NCBI GenBank assembly: GCA_017163975.1
Contig: JAFFSR010000280.1
Coordinates: 1,922,001 to 1,986,000 of the forward strand
DNA: 64,000 nucleotides
Direction: 5' to 3'
Source: Anastatus disparis
Taxonomy: Eukaryota; Arthropoda; Insecta; Hymenoptera; Eupelmidae
Within the stretch, counting starts at the first letter, position 1; each line of letters starts with the position of its first letter. Of this stretch, positions 1 through 11,237 are shown piece after piece. Made by a program: the position numbers and the translations under genes. The notes beneath the pieces were generated by a model, which was not told the DNA's origin, did not search any database, and saw only the letters and a program-made list of their open reading frames with translations.

Positions 1-1000
1 GAAAATTTAAAGAAAAAAACTTTCTGTATGAAAAAAATAAGTTTAATTATGATCCTATTGTAACCTTAAAAAAATTTAACAATGTAATATTTAAAGATAA
101 AAAAACTATTTTATTCTTTTTAATTTTTTAAAATTATTTTTTATTCAAAACCACACAAAATGATTCCATAATTTGCGGAATATTAAAATACAAGAATAAC
201 ATAAGAAAATTACACATCCTACATCCTGCAGTGCTTTTTTTCTTTAAACAAAAAGCGCGCGTATGTATAGCCGGTAGCCTTGAAAAGGATCGCATATAAT
301 TCTTGAAAAGACTTTACAGTAATCACGTGAACATGAAACGGTCACAAGGTCAGACATTTTTTTCTTTTTATTTTTAATTACAATGTTAAAGTACTCCAAT
401 TTTATGAAAAAAAATGACCGACAATTAATTAATTTATTGAATTAAGAAAAGAATTTAAATTAATAGTTTAATTACTTTGCCTTAATTTATTTTTTAATTG
501 ATAAATTAATATTATCAACACAAATGAAATTAGGCACTTTTTTAATTTAGAATATATTGTTTAATGAATTTTTAATTGCAAAAAATTTTTAAAGATATTT
601 CAAATATAAATGCATTTTCCTTTTAATCGTTTAAATCAATAAACGCACAAAACAAACAATATTAATATCAACATCTCAAAATCTAACGTAAATCTTTAAT
701 TATCAATTTATCAGAAAGAAAAACAATACGTGTAAGCCCACGCATTCCTCCTCCGACAAAAATTAATAAAAGGAAATCTTAATTCGTTAACGTTCAATAA
801 AATAAGCGTTAAAATTATCCCCTCGTCTATATTGACCATATAAGGTCTATAAGTTTAATCGTTGTCACTATTATTTTCCCTCATACAGTAATAAGAAGCA
901 AAAAAAAAGTTTTTTTTTTGTCTAAGAGCCATCGGATTTTCTCCCCGATTGAAAATAAATCAAGCGAAAGAGAGTCTGTGACGAAGACGCGGAAAATGAC
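1..1000. other. Gene-free AT-rich stretch
   Basis: Unique A/T-rich sequence with homopolymer runs. I see no gene, transposon end or structured element. Confidence 0.6.
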
Positions 1001-1265
1001 AACGACTATACGACGACGATATTAGCTGACGCGTGCGCGAGCGCGTTGAATGACAAGGTATATAGTAAAGGAGAGAAGAAAAAAGAGAGAGAGAGAAAAA
1101 AAAAAGAACGAAAAAAAGCTAGTAGGAAAGAACTTGTTCGAGTAAATCGAGCGTATCGGCCAAGCTACTAAAAGAAAGAAGGAGGGTCGATTTCTCTCTA
1201 ATCGACTTATAGGCTAAAAAGCCTAAAGAGAAGAAGCCTAAGGTATATAACGAGCGGTTAAAGAG
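1001..1265. other. GC-richer GA-rich islet
   Basis: Contains GACGCGTGCGCGAGCGCG (about 1029-1046), then GAGAGAGAGAG and mixed purine tracts, then a pyrimidine-containing stretch to ACGAGCGG. CpG words are abundant compared with the flanks. It may be regulatory; there is no start, splice or coding signal. Confidence 0.35.
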
Positions 1266-1299
1266 CAGGGAAAAGCTTCAGCCATTGAAGAGAACTCTA

Positions 1300-1301
<2 letters not shown>

Positions 1302-1355
<54 letters not shown>
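1302..1355. repeat. (AT)n microsatellite
   Basis: An uninterrupted AT run of about 54 bases. Minus-strand frames across it give poly-Ile-Tyr and are artefacts. Confidence 0.95.
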
Positions 1356-1359
<4 letters not shown>

Positions 1360-4028
1360 AAGAGAGGAAAATAAAAACGATTGAATTAAATGGAAACTTT
1401 ATTGTTCTATATAAGATCAAAATTTGATTTTGTCTTTTTTAATCCAATTTTTTTTCTTAACTTTTTCTTCGTACAGCGTGGTATCGTAGAAATATAATTA
1501 AGGAAGAGTAATTAATTGTTATATGCTTTTTTTTTCCTTTTTGGCATGTGAAATATAGGTTTTGGTTAATTTTTGTTTGATGGCTTGATTCACTTTCCGC
1601 ACAAGTTATTGCGTAACACTAAATTGACTAAATTAAATGTTTTTTTTTCTTTCCAAAGACGTTAACACAAGGGAGCTTTTATCTTATTAAATTAATTAGA
1701 AGATTGGTGAGTTTGGAGAGTAGAAAAAAAAAGAATAACCAAACATCTGTTACGCATGTTGAAAAAATTGTTTGTTGTACGTTTAGGAGAGATGTCAAGT
1801 TTTTTTCCTATACCATGACGATAATATATTGGTTTTATTAAGAAAATTTTCATCAAAACATTTATTTGCGTTAGAATGTACTTAAGAAAACTGTTAAAAT
1901 TACATTTTATTTAATTATACAATATGTTTGATCCAAATAAATTTTTTGTTATATTTATGAAAATAATAAATGTTAAGTTTAAAGGCATTTATTTAAAGAT
2001 TGGTATGACATAATTTTCCTAAATTATTTTATAAATTAAACTTTAAACATTTTTAATAGAATGTTTTAAATAAAAATGCATTTTTAATAAAAGTGAATTT
2101 TTTTTATTTAACAATATAATGGGGATATATAACTTAAAACTACGGAAGGATACTAATATTTTATTCAAAAAATTTTATAAGAAAAAGTTGTAATTTAGTT
2201 TGCCTGACATAAGAACTTTTTATTCACGATGATATTGAATAAAATATTGGGATTCCTTTAACCGAAAGCATGGAACATTCGATGGGTTGAGTAATAAAGA
2301 AAAAGCGTAAGACCTTCAAATTGTTTTTTTTTTGTTCTTTTTTTTTATTTCCGTGATTCATTTTTTATAATCAAACAGATATAATAAAAAATTCAGTCCT
2401 AAAAAAAAGAAATATAAAATTTAAAAACAACAGAATATCAATGCATGTTTTATCAATCTAACGAAAGATGTAATGAAAAATACCCGAATGAAAAAAAACC
2501 AAAGATTTTGATTTTTGAAAGTTTATTGAATTTAAAAATATAAGCAAACCAATTTTCTTTTAATTAAAATATCTAAAAATTACGATATCTTAAAATTTTA
2601 TTTATTACTTTCTTATCGATTCTGTAAGTCAACTCATTTATCATTAACACTTTCACATTTAAAACATAGAAAACGTAGCTTTTCCAAATTTTTAATTAGC
2701 AAGATAAAAAGATGTTAGATACTTTTAGTTACTGATTATATATGCTTATATACATTTGTAAAATGAATCAACGGACGAATTCTTTAAAAGAGAAGGACGC
2801 TTTGGCTGATTAGTTTCAAGTCCTTGAGATCACGCGACGTCTGATTTGTGATTCGGTCTAACCTGAATAATTCAATAGATTTGCTTTTCTTAAGCAAGCG
2901 AAAGGAGAAAAAAGTGTATATGTCGCCAAGTCTTAGAGATAACAGACAAAAGTATTACATTATGCTTCTTTCAGTTTTTTTAAGATGGAGCTAACAGATA
3001 TCAAGAAGTCGTATTTCTTTGACGAAAATTCAAGGTAAAAGAAGGCACGTGTTTAAGGATTAACATATTTACTGAATAACATTAAGAGATTGGTTAGACT
3101 TTGATGGGAAATGACGTTTTTTTTTAAATTTCTTTTCAGAGTAATAATCTATTTGTTAATTTTACTAATCTTCTTTTAAAGAAAATCTGCGAAAAAATAT
3201 TTAATAAAAAATATTTATATAATAATTTATTACTATAGTTCTATGCATCTAATGCATTTAATATGAATCAATCACTAAAAATTGAATATGTTCGTTAATT
3301 TGACGGTAGTAATTTTATTATTGTGCGTAAAATAAAAAATTAATTGAAATTAAAATAAAATTAAATAGTAATATTTGTTCCAATCAAATGAGTACTTGAA
3401 CCTAGAATTACAAAATATTATCCTAAATCTTAATATTTTTTTTCTCGTAAAATCTCGAAGTTCAATAACCTTTCAATTGCTAATTTTCTTGTAACCAAAA
3501 AAAAAGAAGAATAAGAAGAGAGTACAGATGGAGTAAATGATCACAAGCAATTACTTGCGTCTCGAAGGGCGAAAGTGCCAATCAGACAATGTTTAAGAGC
3601 ATTGGCCCTAACGTTGGCGAGCGTTAGTATATCGACTTTCCATGACTAGAGGTATACAAAGACAAGATCATTTACATGTAAATAAATAGGAATACGCTAA
3701 AATCCCCCCCCCCTGTGGCCAATGCTTTAAATAGACAAGTTTGTATATACGAGAATGGCTTCAAGGCAGTGAATTGATGAGCGCCGATCTTTGATGAGTA
3801 AAGGATGTTATATATATTTATTTGTGAAAAAAATATAAATATTATGAATAGAATATGAAATTATTGAGAGGTATTAATTTTTGAAAAAAAATATTTCCAA
3901 AAAATGATATTTGTATTTTTCTTAACATATTTATAATAGAGTGCAGAATTTATATATGAATTTTTTATATATTAATTTATACAAAAAATAAATAACATAA
4001 GTTACAGATATTTTGTAATTTAACTATC
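1356..4028. other. Gene-free AT-rich stretch
   Basis: Only poly(A)/poly(T) tracts and the C10 run at 3704. No coding or mobile signal. Confidence 0.6.
3704..3713. repeat. C10 homopolymer
   Basis: Ten C residues, rare in DNA this AT-rich. The length may be a sequencing uncertainty. Confidence 0.8.
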
Positions 4029-4227
4029 TTTTTTAATTTTATTTAACGTCGCTGAATTTGTGCTATTATTGCGATGCTAATGAGCGACGGAGGTCGCCAA
4101 TGTGTTTGTGAACAAAGCACGTGTAACATACAGTGATGCTTGTATCAATCAGCAGAGAGTGGGATTCGAACTCAGGCCCTCGGGTTGCGAATCTATTGCT
4201 CTACCGAGTGAGCCATTAACGAACTCC
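4029..4227 (-). mobile_element. tRNA-derived SINE, copy 1
   Basis: On the minus strand a tRNA-like head carries an A box in TGGCTCACTCGGTAGAGC (4215-4198) and a B box in GAGTTCGAATCCC (around 4171-4161). A body then ends in CGTCGCT...AGCGACGTTAAAT and an A-rich tail at the low-coordinate end. Six more copies in this window share head, body and tail, which defines the family. The copy ends 30 bases from a hAT-type MITE. No clear target duplication was found. Confidence 0.85.
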
Positions 4228-4257
4228 ATTAAAATAGGGCATATGATAAGTATATAG

Positions 4258-4416
4258 CAGAGTTGGAGAAGTTTTCGACCGCAAAATTTTTTGAAATTGA
4301 CATATAATTAATATTAAAATCCATACAATTGAAAATTTTCATTTGTTTAAGCAATTAACAGACAAAGTCAAAAAAGTATTCGAAAAATTTTGCGGTCGAA
4401 TACTTCCCCAGCTCTG
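4258..4416. mobile_element. hAT-type MITE with 8-base target duplication
   Basis: A 159-base element with terminal inverted repeats of about 38 bases: left end CAGAGTTGGAGAAGTTTTCG, right end, read inward, CAGAGCTGGGGAAGTATTCG. It is flanked by perfect copies of GTATATAG at 4250-4257 and 4417-4424. An 8-base duplication fitting nTnnnnAn and termini starting CAGAG are typical of hAT transposons. The interior has no coding capacity. It sits 30 bases from SINE copy 1. Confidence 0.85.
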
Positions 4417-4424
4417 GTATATAG

Positions 4425-5640
4425 TTACCGACACTGCTGTTTCCCGAATTTTTAATTTTTTTTCAAAAATTTTTCGAAATATTTTTATATTATATGCTTT
4501 TTATTAGTTAAAAGGAAGTTGTACTATAGAAATATTTCTAAAACTTTTTGATTAAAAACCAAAAAGTTAGAAAACTTTAATGTCGATATTTTACATATCC
4601 TTGAGTTAAGTATTGTTTTATTTAAAATTATATTAATTATAAATTACGTTTTCGTATTTATTTATAATCAAAAAAGCTCTTTAGTAATGTTGATTATAAT
4701 TAATTAAAATAATATTACTTTGTTTTCAATGTTCGTTTTTATTATCTTTTATTTTAGCTTATTTCGTTTTACAATTTGAGCTTTTTTACACGCTCATATT
4801 ATCTATTTGTTAAGGTTCTTAATCCTTTATTTGGTAAATATGTAGCAGCATTACATTTATTTTTATTTTCTACTTCAGTTTTGTTTATATTTCTTAGCGT
4901 CCACTTCTTCTTTCTCGTATTACTTCTTGCTTTTGGTTTTGTGTGCTTGTTCAAGTCTACTGATTCTTGTGTTTTTCACTTGGTACTCGTAACGTTTCTA
5001 ACTCTTATTCTACGAAACAAAATTGCTTTCTTCCTTTTAGAGTCAAGTACACCACAATTCTTTATATTCTTGCTAATTTTCACTATCTTAAGTACGTTTA
5101 TTTTTATATTTTAGTTTTCAAGATCTACTAAATTAATTTGCGAAAATGAACTAATTTTATAATAAAATTTAATAAAATTAATAATAATTAAAAAAAAAAC
5201 TTTTTTATAAATATTTATTTACTATTAATGTCAATTTTCAGTAAAGTTAAATTATACTAAATAATTCTTAAAAAATTATAATCATGATTTTTATTTTTTA
5301 ACGTGTTTTTTTGTTATATTTCGCACTTCTCATTTTTTATACTTTACAAAATTTTAATATTTTCATGGTTTTATAATAATTCACTTATAACTGAATCCAA
5401 TTTAATCACTCTAAATACATAAATTTTATTTTTTTTAGATAAGTCAGTTTTTAAATTTAATTAAAAGATTTAATTATTTTAAAATTAAAACAAAATATTA
5501 TATTTCAATTGAATTTAGTTTAATAGTTTTAGATTAAACCAATTTCAGTTATTAAAAAAGATCTCAATATAATAACATTTTTAATGCCAATCTTATTAAT
5601 TGAAACATAAAAATTAATTCCATTAAAACGCATAGAAGAA
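4425..5640. other. Gene-free; T-rich frame of no clear meaning
   Basis: A plus-strand frame without any ATG start runs from about 4756 to 5114 after TTTTATTTTAG. It encodes a very hydrophobic peptide because the strand is poor in A and G. The rest is plain AT-rich sequence. Confidence 0.45.
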
Positions 5641-5658
5641 TTTAAACAAATTTTCAAT

Positions 5659-5664
5659 TTTATT
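5659..5664 (-). terminator. Possible polyadenylation signal AATAAA
   Basis: The canonical hexamer on the minus strand lies about 35 bases after the stop codon of the 59-codon frame. In DNA this rich in A and T the hexamer is common by chance, so it supports the terminal-exon reading only by position. Confidence 0.25.
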
Positions 5665-5698
5665 TCTCACAATAATTAAAAAAGAAAACCACACTAAC

Positions 5699-5878
5699 TT
5701 AATTCCTTATATGGAGCAACATTTCTTCTTGGCCAGTAATCTCGTTAGCAACATTGGTTACATCGTAAGGGGTTTTGTGTACGCTATATAATCTTTGAAA
5801 ATAGTTAAAGGCAAATCCGAATGTCTGTATACACTGTGCGTCTTCGTTAATGCGATTTTCGCAATCACTTAATTCCAT
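5699..5878 (-). CDS. Possible small gene or terminal exon, function unknown
   Basis: Minus-strand frame from ATG (5878-5876, context TTACTATGG) to TAA (5701-5699), 59 codons, reading MELSDCENRINEDAQC at its start and NEITGQEEMLLHIRN at its end. The same frame stays open upstream to about 5907. Composition is protein-like, with mixed codons and all residue classes, and it is visibly richer in G+C than the surrounding DNA. An AATAAA lies at 5664-5659, about 35 bases after the stop. Upstream on the minus strand, a pyrimidine-rich stretch (about 5972-5935) is followed after an AG-free interval by CAATGAG at about 5908, a mediocre acceptor. It lies 5 kb downstream of the first candidate ratchet site on the same strand, so a 3' terminal exon is a reasonable guess. 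I do not recognise the protein. It could also be a retro-copied fragment or chance. Confidence 0.3.
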   Translation of the reverse strand: MELSDCENRINEDAQCIQTFGFAFNYFQRLYSVHKTPYDVTNVANEITGQEEMLLHIRN

Positions 5879-6839
5879 AGTAACACATAAAACTCGCGCA
5901 CGCAAAACTCATTGAGATAATAGATGTGCGCAACACGGAGGAAAATGTCCAAAAGGTAAGGTAAGGAAAAAAGTCTGTTAACTGATTAACCATAAATTTT
6001 AAGGATTTAATCTTTTAAAATCCACTTATCTTAATTTAAATTTATTGGAATCATTCTTAAATAAATAAAATGTTTTTCTAACATTTAAAATTTTAATAAA
6101 TTTAATATGATAAAATAAAAAAAAATAAAAGTTTGAAACATTTGTTTCTTAGCATCTACTTCATATAAAGAAGAAAAAAAATTATCATTTTTACGAAGAA
6201 ACAAAGTTACAGGTATAAACATGAGTTTCTGAACAAAGCAATAATTTAATGTCCAATCGCTTGACATTGTTGTCATATAAAAAATGTAAGCTTTTAAGAA
6301 AAATATCTAACAACAGTTTAAAAAGTATTATACGAATAAATAATACTTCCGCAAGTTTTCTACGGTTGACCACAGTTGTCTGCTTTCATGGCAAATTAAT
6401 AGTGGAGTAAACAGAAACAGAGACAGAGGAATAAGAACAAAAGTTTAGTTGTACTTTGAAATTTAAGCATCGAGATCTAAAGTAAATGTTTTTCTTTAAA
6501 GATTATCATTTTTGTTAAGTTTATTCTTTAGCTGATTGATCAAAATCAATAGAATAAAAAAATTGAGTTTTGTATTTTAAGATCATGGTTATTCGCAGAA
6601 AATCCAGAATTATATTTAGTTATAAAATAATTAAAGCTATCACTAGTTATCACTTGAAAAGTATTATATATCTAAGTCAAATAGCAAGTAGGTTACATTA
6701 TCCCGTTTTTGCGTACGCATCGTTTACGAGCATTTCTCAAGTTTGTCTTACTTCCGGTTTCTCATCTGTAGACTGAGAACCACTTTCATCGTGGACATAA
6801 ACAATAAACGCTAAAAGTGACTTTAGACTTACTTTAAAA

Positions 6840-7110
6840 CTAAAGGAATATAACTATACATTCCATTGGCTTTTCCCCATAGCAACGTAGAGAAAGATGA
6901 AGAGAGAAAGCATGGAATGAAGTTTGAAGTTAAAAGGTACCCAGGGCAAAGTCGAGACTTCGTAGTTCTATTTTAAGAGTGAAGCTTTCTCAAAGTACAG
7001 CACTTGAAATACTCAAAATGCATGTGTCTTGGTGGCTGCGTAGGAGAGATGGAAGATATTAGTACGTCAAGTGACAAAAAGTGCTGGGAAGCGTATAAAG
7101 AAAGTGTTAT
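6840..7110. other. GC-richer islet without coding frame
   Basis: More balanced base composition than its surroundings (AAAGGTACCCAGGGCAAAGT and similar), with stops in all frames on both strands at short intervals. Possibly regulatory. It lies between the candidate terminal exon and the first ratchet site. Confidence 0.3.
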
Positions 7111-9860
7111 ACAGTTCAAATTCAAGGAAATAATAAAGTTAAATATTCTATTGGTCCAAAGTTAGAGAATTTAGTCATCTTTTGTAATATCAGTTTCTTT
7201 TATGTGGACAGCGTGTTTTTTTAAGAGAAAAAATTTTAACGCCTTTTGATTACGTAATACTATTTTAGTGCATATGGATAAGGTTTTCTTTTTATGTTCA
7301 CTATGGATTTTTGGTTAAGCATAAAGTGATTTTACGATTTTTCTTCTTTTTTTTCTTTAATATCATAGCATATGTACATTTTTATGACTCGGCAGTAAAA
7401 TTAAGTAAATATTGATTGTTATTAGAAAAATTTATGAGTTTTAAAATTCAAAGGTACGCTTGTCGTATTATTCATATTTAAAGAATTTAATTATCTTATA
7501 CGACTTTAAGACACGCGTACACAGTTGTCTGACATTAAAATAATATATCTTTATTACTTTATTCAACTTTTACGAGTATAATTTCTTGATAAATAATCAT
7601 AAACACCTAAGCTCTTTGAGTATTAAACGAAAACAAACAAAAACACATTGCGAGGCATTAAACGACATCAAATACCCTCCCAGCCAGCTCTTTTTCTCTT
7701 TCTCCGTCTAAACATAATCAAAATAATACTTCAAAGCTTTCCCTTATACCCGTTACCAGTCAGTTTAATTAGCTCAGTTCCATTTAAAATTTAATCATCA
7801 CCATGAATAATAAGAACCAAATACAAGTTATTCAATTTAACCGGTTCATAAAGTAGTCTAGATTTATGATCTCCACAATATGGAATATTGACTATAACAT
7901 TGCTAAAGAAAGAAAAGAAGATGTACTATGTGAAAGAAAACATTTCCCCAAATAAGGCATTAATTGAGCTTTATATCAAAAACAAGTTTTTTAAGATGTC
8001 TTTAAGAAAGTAATGACCCCCACTATGGACTGTTAATTAGTAAAATATGCAGTAATGTGTTTATATTAAACAATAAATTTTTTTACAATTGGGAATTTTA
8101 GGTTGATGGGATTGAAAATAAGTTCAATTCAAAATTCACAGTTTCATTTAATAATCAACTTTAAAATATCTGAAAATTATTTGATAGTGAACAGCTTACG
8201 AAGGGAGCAAGATTGAAATAAGCTTATGAAATGTAGTTAGTGAAGTAAATAAAGTTACTGGATATACCAGTAAAAATATTAGAAGATTCAATGAGATTTA
8301 TCTAATAATATTTTATTAATTATTAAAAAAAATTTGATGTAACATTTTAATTTTTTGCTAAATAAACATATAAAATGTTTTATGATTGAAAAATTAAAAT
8401 GTTTTGAAAATATTATCTAATTATATGTATACAAATTTTTCTACAGTTATTTTATTTCAATTAAATTTTGAAAGAGAACACTTAAACAAATTCCAATTTA
8501 GCACGATTGATTTTAATAAAATTTTTATGAAAATAAATACAAAATTTTTAATTAAAATTTATATATATTCTTAAAGTGGAATAGGGGGACCTCCCTCATT
8601 TAAGTTTATAGAATATTTTACGTTAACTCGCACGGTCAAAACACAAAACACACTAAAAGTCTAGGAATATGTTTTTTATGGTATCCAAAGTACATAATAA
8701 CATGTTTTCAGGTCAAGATTGATCAAAAGTTTGAAAATCAGAAAGATTGAGAATCTTAAACTTTTTTTGCTAAAAGAAATTCTTTAATTAATTTTTTACG
8801 TGTAAACTAATAAAAGTTTATGTTCCCTACTTTGGTCGGAAGTCACTTCTTTTTAATTAGAAAACGAAAAAAATGAATTGTTATAAAGCTAATTTATTCT
8901 GAATAGATTTTGAATTTTATAAATTATATTTTTCTACCAATCAGGTAAACTAAAGATCTGCATGTTATCTGCAAAAATTTAGATATATTTTTTACCAAAA
9001 GTTGACAGTTTGAAAGTAAAAAATTTATCATAAAATCATTTTTGTAAAAAAGATAAAAACATTTTTTTAATATACTCCTCAATTTTTGATAATTTTAATC
9101 TAGACCTCTAAAAAATTTTTTGTATGTTCTGGTAACTAAGTAGTTATATTGTCCTAGATTCATAATTATTGTTTTTTTGGTTATGTGAGTTGACGTGCAA
9201 TATTCCATCCATACATAGACACAAAAGGTAATATACAGCTTACATATTATTAGGTAAACTCGTCCATAACGATCAGCTGGCTCTGTGACAAATACAAATT
9301 AATTAATAACGTTCATAAACTCTGTGCAGTTGCTTTCTTTACGCATGCCTCATAAGTACAAGGAGCTGCTTTAACGGTTGAGTAAAAAGGGGAGGGGGTT
9401 AAAGGGTGAGGTAGGGATGGTGTTACGTTAGTTAATACCCATTAAATTAACCCACAGTATATACTTGTGCAAAGATCATTAATTTATGCACTTGGCATAT
9501 ATATCTTTACTCTCTTCTTTTTTACGGCACTCTTTAACTTTGTGTGATTAGCTATTTGCATTATTGCCAATGCTATTGTCATAGCTTGAATATAACCAAG
9601 ATATATTTGCAATTTTTCTTTTCTTTACTTCTATGCTTCATATTTCAAAAAGTAAAATCTCCCTTTAAATATTTATGTACGAATATTTAACGATAAAATA
9701 TAGCGCAAAAGATACTTTATCATGAACTGGGTATTTATTATTATCATAACCTGTCAATAAACATCATAAATCATTAATAAACAGCGGCATTATTAAGTAA
9801 TTTCCAAGTCTGCATCAATAAACGTAGCGCATTATAACCGCGAAGGAAGAAAACGATGTA

Positions 9861-9879
9861 GAAGAAGAAGAAGAAGAAG
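9861..9879. repeat. (GAA)6 microsatellite
   Basis: Six GAA units in a purine-rich stretch. Confidence 0.9.
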
Positions 9880-10119
9880 TCTTGCAATTCATTAAAGTAG
9901 CTATAAAAATCATTGAAAATCTCTAGGTTCTCTCGCTCGTAGCCTTTTCAGCCGTCATCTATTATCCGAAGGCAAACGAGGGGCCGTTATTAAAAATAAT
10001 TAATTAACAGTAGAGACTCGCCGCAGTATAAGTAAGAGGACTTTATAAAGCCGGTAACGTCGAGCAGGTGCCCTTTTTAAATTTACAGCCTCAAGAGTAA
10101 TTCCTATTATATATATCAT

Positions 10120-10138
10120 ATACATACATACATACATA
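10120..10138. repeat. (CATA)n microsatellite
   Basis: CATACATACATACATA-type run next to ATATATAT. Short and imperfect at its left edge. Confidence 0.8.
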
Positions 10139-10394
10139 GAACACAAAGTGTATATAAGAAGAGAAAAGGAGGAGAGTGCTAAAATTCCAACTTGTAACTT
10201 ATACACAAGAATACTAGGACAGAGAAAGAGGTTAATAACGATATGGTAAGAGAAAGAGGAGGTAATCTTGTGTAAGTTCTTTAGCTTTAACCGTATACCT
10301 TTTACGAGCTTTGACCCAATAGGGATTATTATAGGGTGTAACAATGAGACGACTCATAACCTAAAATCTCTAGAGGATAAAGAATAGAGAGATA

Positions 10395-10412
10395 GCGAGA
10401 GAGAGAGAGAAA
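10395..10412. repeat. GA microsatellite
   Basis: Eight or nine GA dinucleotides. Its GAGAG words match the insect GAGA-factor motif, but no promoter context is visible. Confidence 0.85.
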
Positions 10413-10890
10413 GCCTATACACTGATTTGCTGCTGGACGTATATGAACATATAACCAACCACTCAACAGTTAGTTTTAGTCTGGTAACATTTCATTAACG
10501 TTATACAAATATAGAAGGAGCTTTATACTATATATCTATACAACACGTAGGAGCATGGAAATTTTCATAGTTATACTATAAACGGGAGTTACAAGTACTT
10601 ACGAAAAGTTTTATGGCTAGGCCCGTGAACGTTAATTTTAATTAGCGATTTTTTTTTCATATTCAATGTCGTATGAGAAAGTAGTAAAAGTTGATGCTTC
10701 GTGTACGTTTGAAAATAAAATTTTTCACCTTTTACAATCGTAAAAAAATTTTAAATGTTATAAATAAAATATTTTTTTTTCCTGAATACAGAAAATAAAT
10801 GCTTATAGCAATTTAAAATATCTTACTAGTTCTTGTTAATTATTGATGATAAATTTAGTGTAACTCTGGATAACTAAGGTGGTGAAAGCG

Positions 10891-10917
10891 ACTTACCTGT
10901 AACAAAAAAAAAGAAAT
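10891..10917 (-). promoter_or_regulatory. Candidate recursive splice site (ratchet point) 1
   Basis: Read on the minus strand, a tract of 13 pyrimidines (plus-strand 10904-10916) runs through GTTACAG straight into GTAAGT, giving TTTGTTACAG|GTAAGT. The acceptor AG is at 10898-10897 and the donor GTAAGT at 10896-10891. A 3' splice site fused to a consensus 5' splice site with no exon between is the defining layout of zero-nucleotide ratchet points, known from very long Drosophila introns. A possible branch-point context, TCAATAAC, lies about 20 bases further upstream on the minus strand. No coding frame or transposon end overlaps the site. Use of the site in splicing is inference. Confidence 0.6.
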
Positions 10918-11017
10918 TTTTATAGTTATTGAAAAATAAAAATAATTTTAAAAAAAGTATATACTCATATATATAAAATAGACATTAAAAATTATTTTCA
11001 ATTTGACATTTTAGCTC

Positions 11018-11220
11018 GAGAGGTCTTCAGTGGCTCACTCGGTAGAGTAATGGATTCGTAATCTCGAGGATCCGAGTTCGAAGCCCGCTCTCGGTGGCCG
11101 ATTGGTACAAGCACTACTGCACGTGACATGTGCTTTGTTCGCAAAAACACTGATGACCTCCGTCGCTAATTGGCATCGCAATGATAACATAAATATAGCG
11201 ACGTTAAATAAAATAAAAAA
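11018..11220 (+). mobile_element. tRNA-derived SINE, copy 2, with target duplication
   Basis: The A box lies at 11031-11047 (TGGCTCACTCGGTAGAG) and the B box at 11074-11086 (GAGTTCGAAGCCC). The body has the family 3' stem (CGTCGCT ... AGCGACG) and an AAATAAAATAAAA tail. It is flanked by 17-base near-identical direct repeats: ATTTGACATTTTAGCTC at 11001-11017 and ATTTGATATTTTAACTC at 11221-11237, two mismatches. This is the target duplication expected of LINE-driven retrotransposition, and it fixes the element ends. Confidence 0.9.
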
Positions 11221-11237
11221 ATTTGATATTTTAACTC

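Larger units (their letters stand above)
7111..10890. other. Gene-free stretch
   Basis: AT-rich sequence. About 8570-9200 has a different texture (AGGGGGACCTCCCT, then TTTGGTCGGAAGTCACTTC), possibly an old degraded transposon whose ends I cannot find. Small GA, GAA and CATA repeats near 9.9-10.4 kb. A minus-strand frame at 10000-10344 is not protein-like. Confidence 0.5.

Noticed and set aside
4150..4227. Possible genuine tRNA gene
   Set aside because: A and B boxes are present, but no cloverleaf acceptor or anticodon stems close, and the same sequence recurs seven times with a common non-tRNA body. These are SINE heads.
5952..5966. AGGTAAGGTAAGG as a ratchet or donor site on the plus strand
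   Set aside because: Preceded by purine-rich sequence with no pyrimidine tract. No exon precedes it.
8925..8952. Plus-strand TTTTTCTACCAATCAG|GTAAAC as a ratchet site
   Set aside because: The donor lacks G at position 5, the tract is short, and it is on the opposite strand to the two strong sites.
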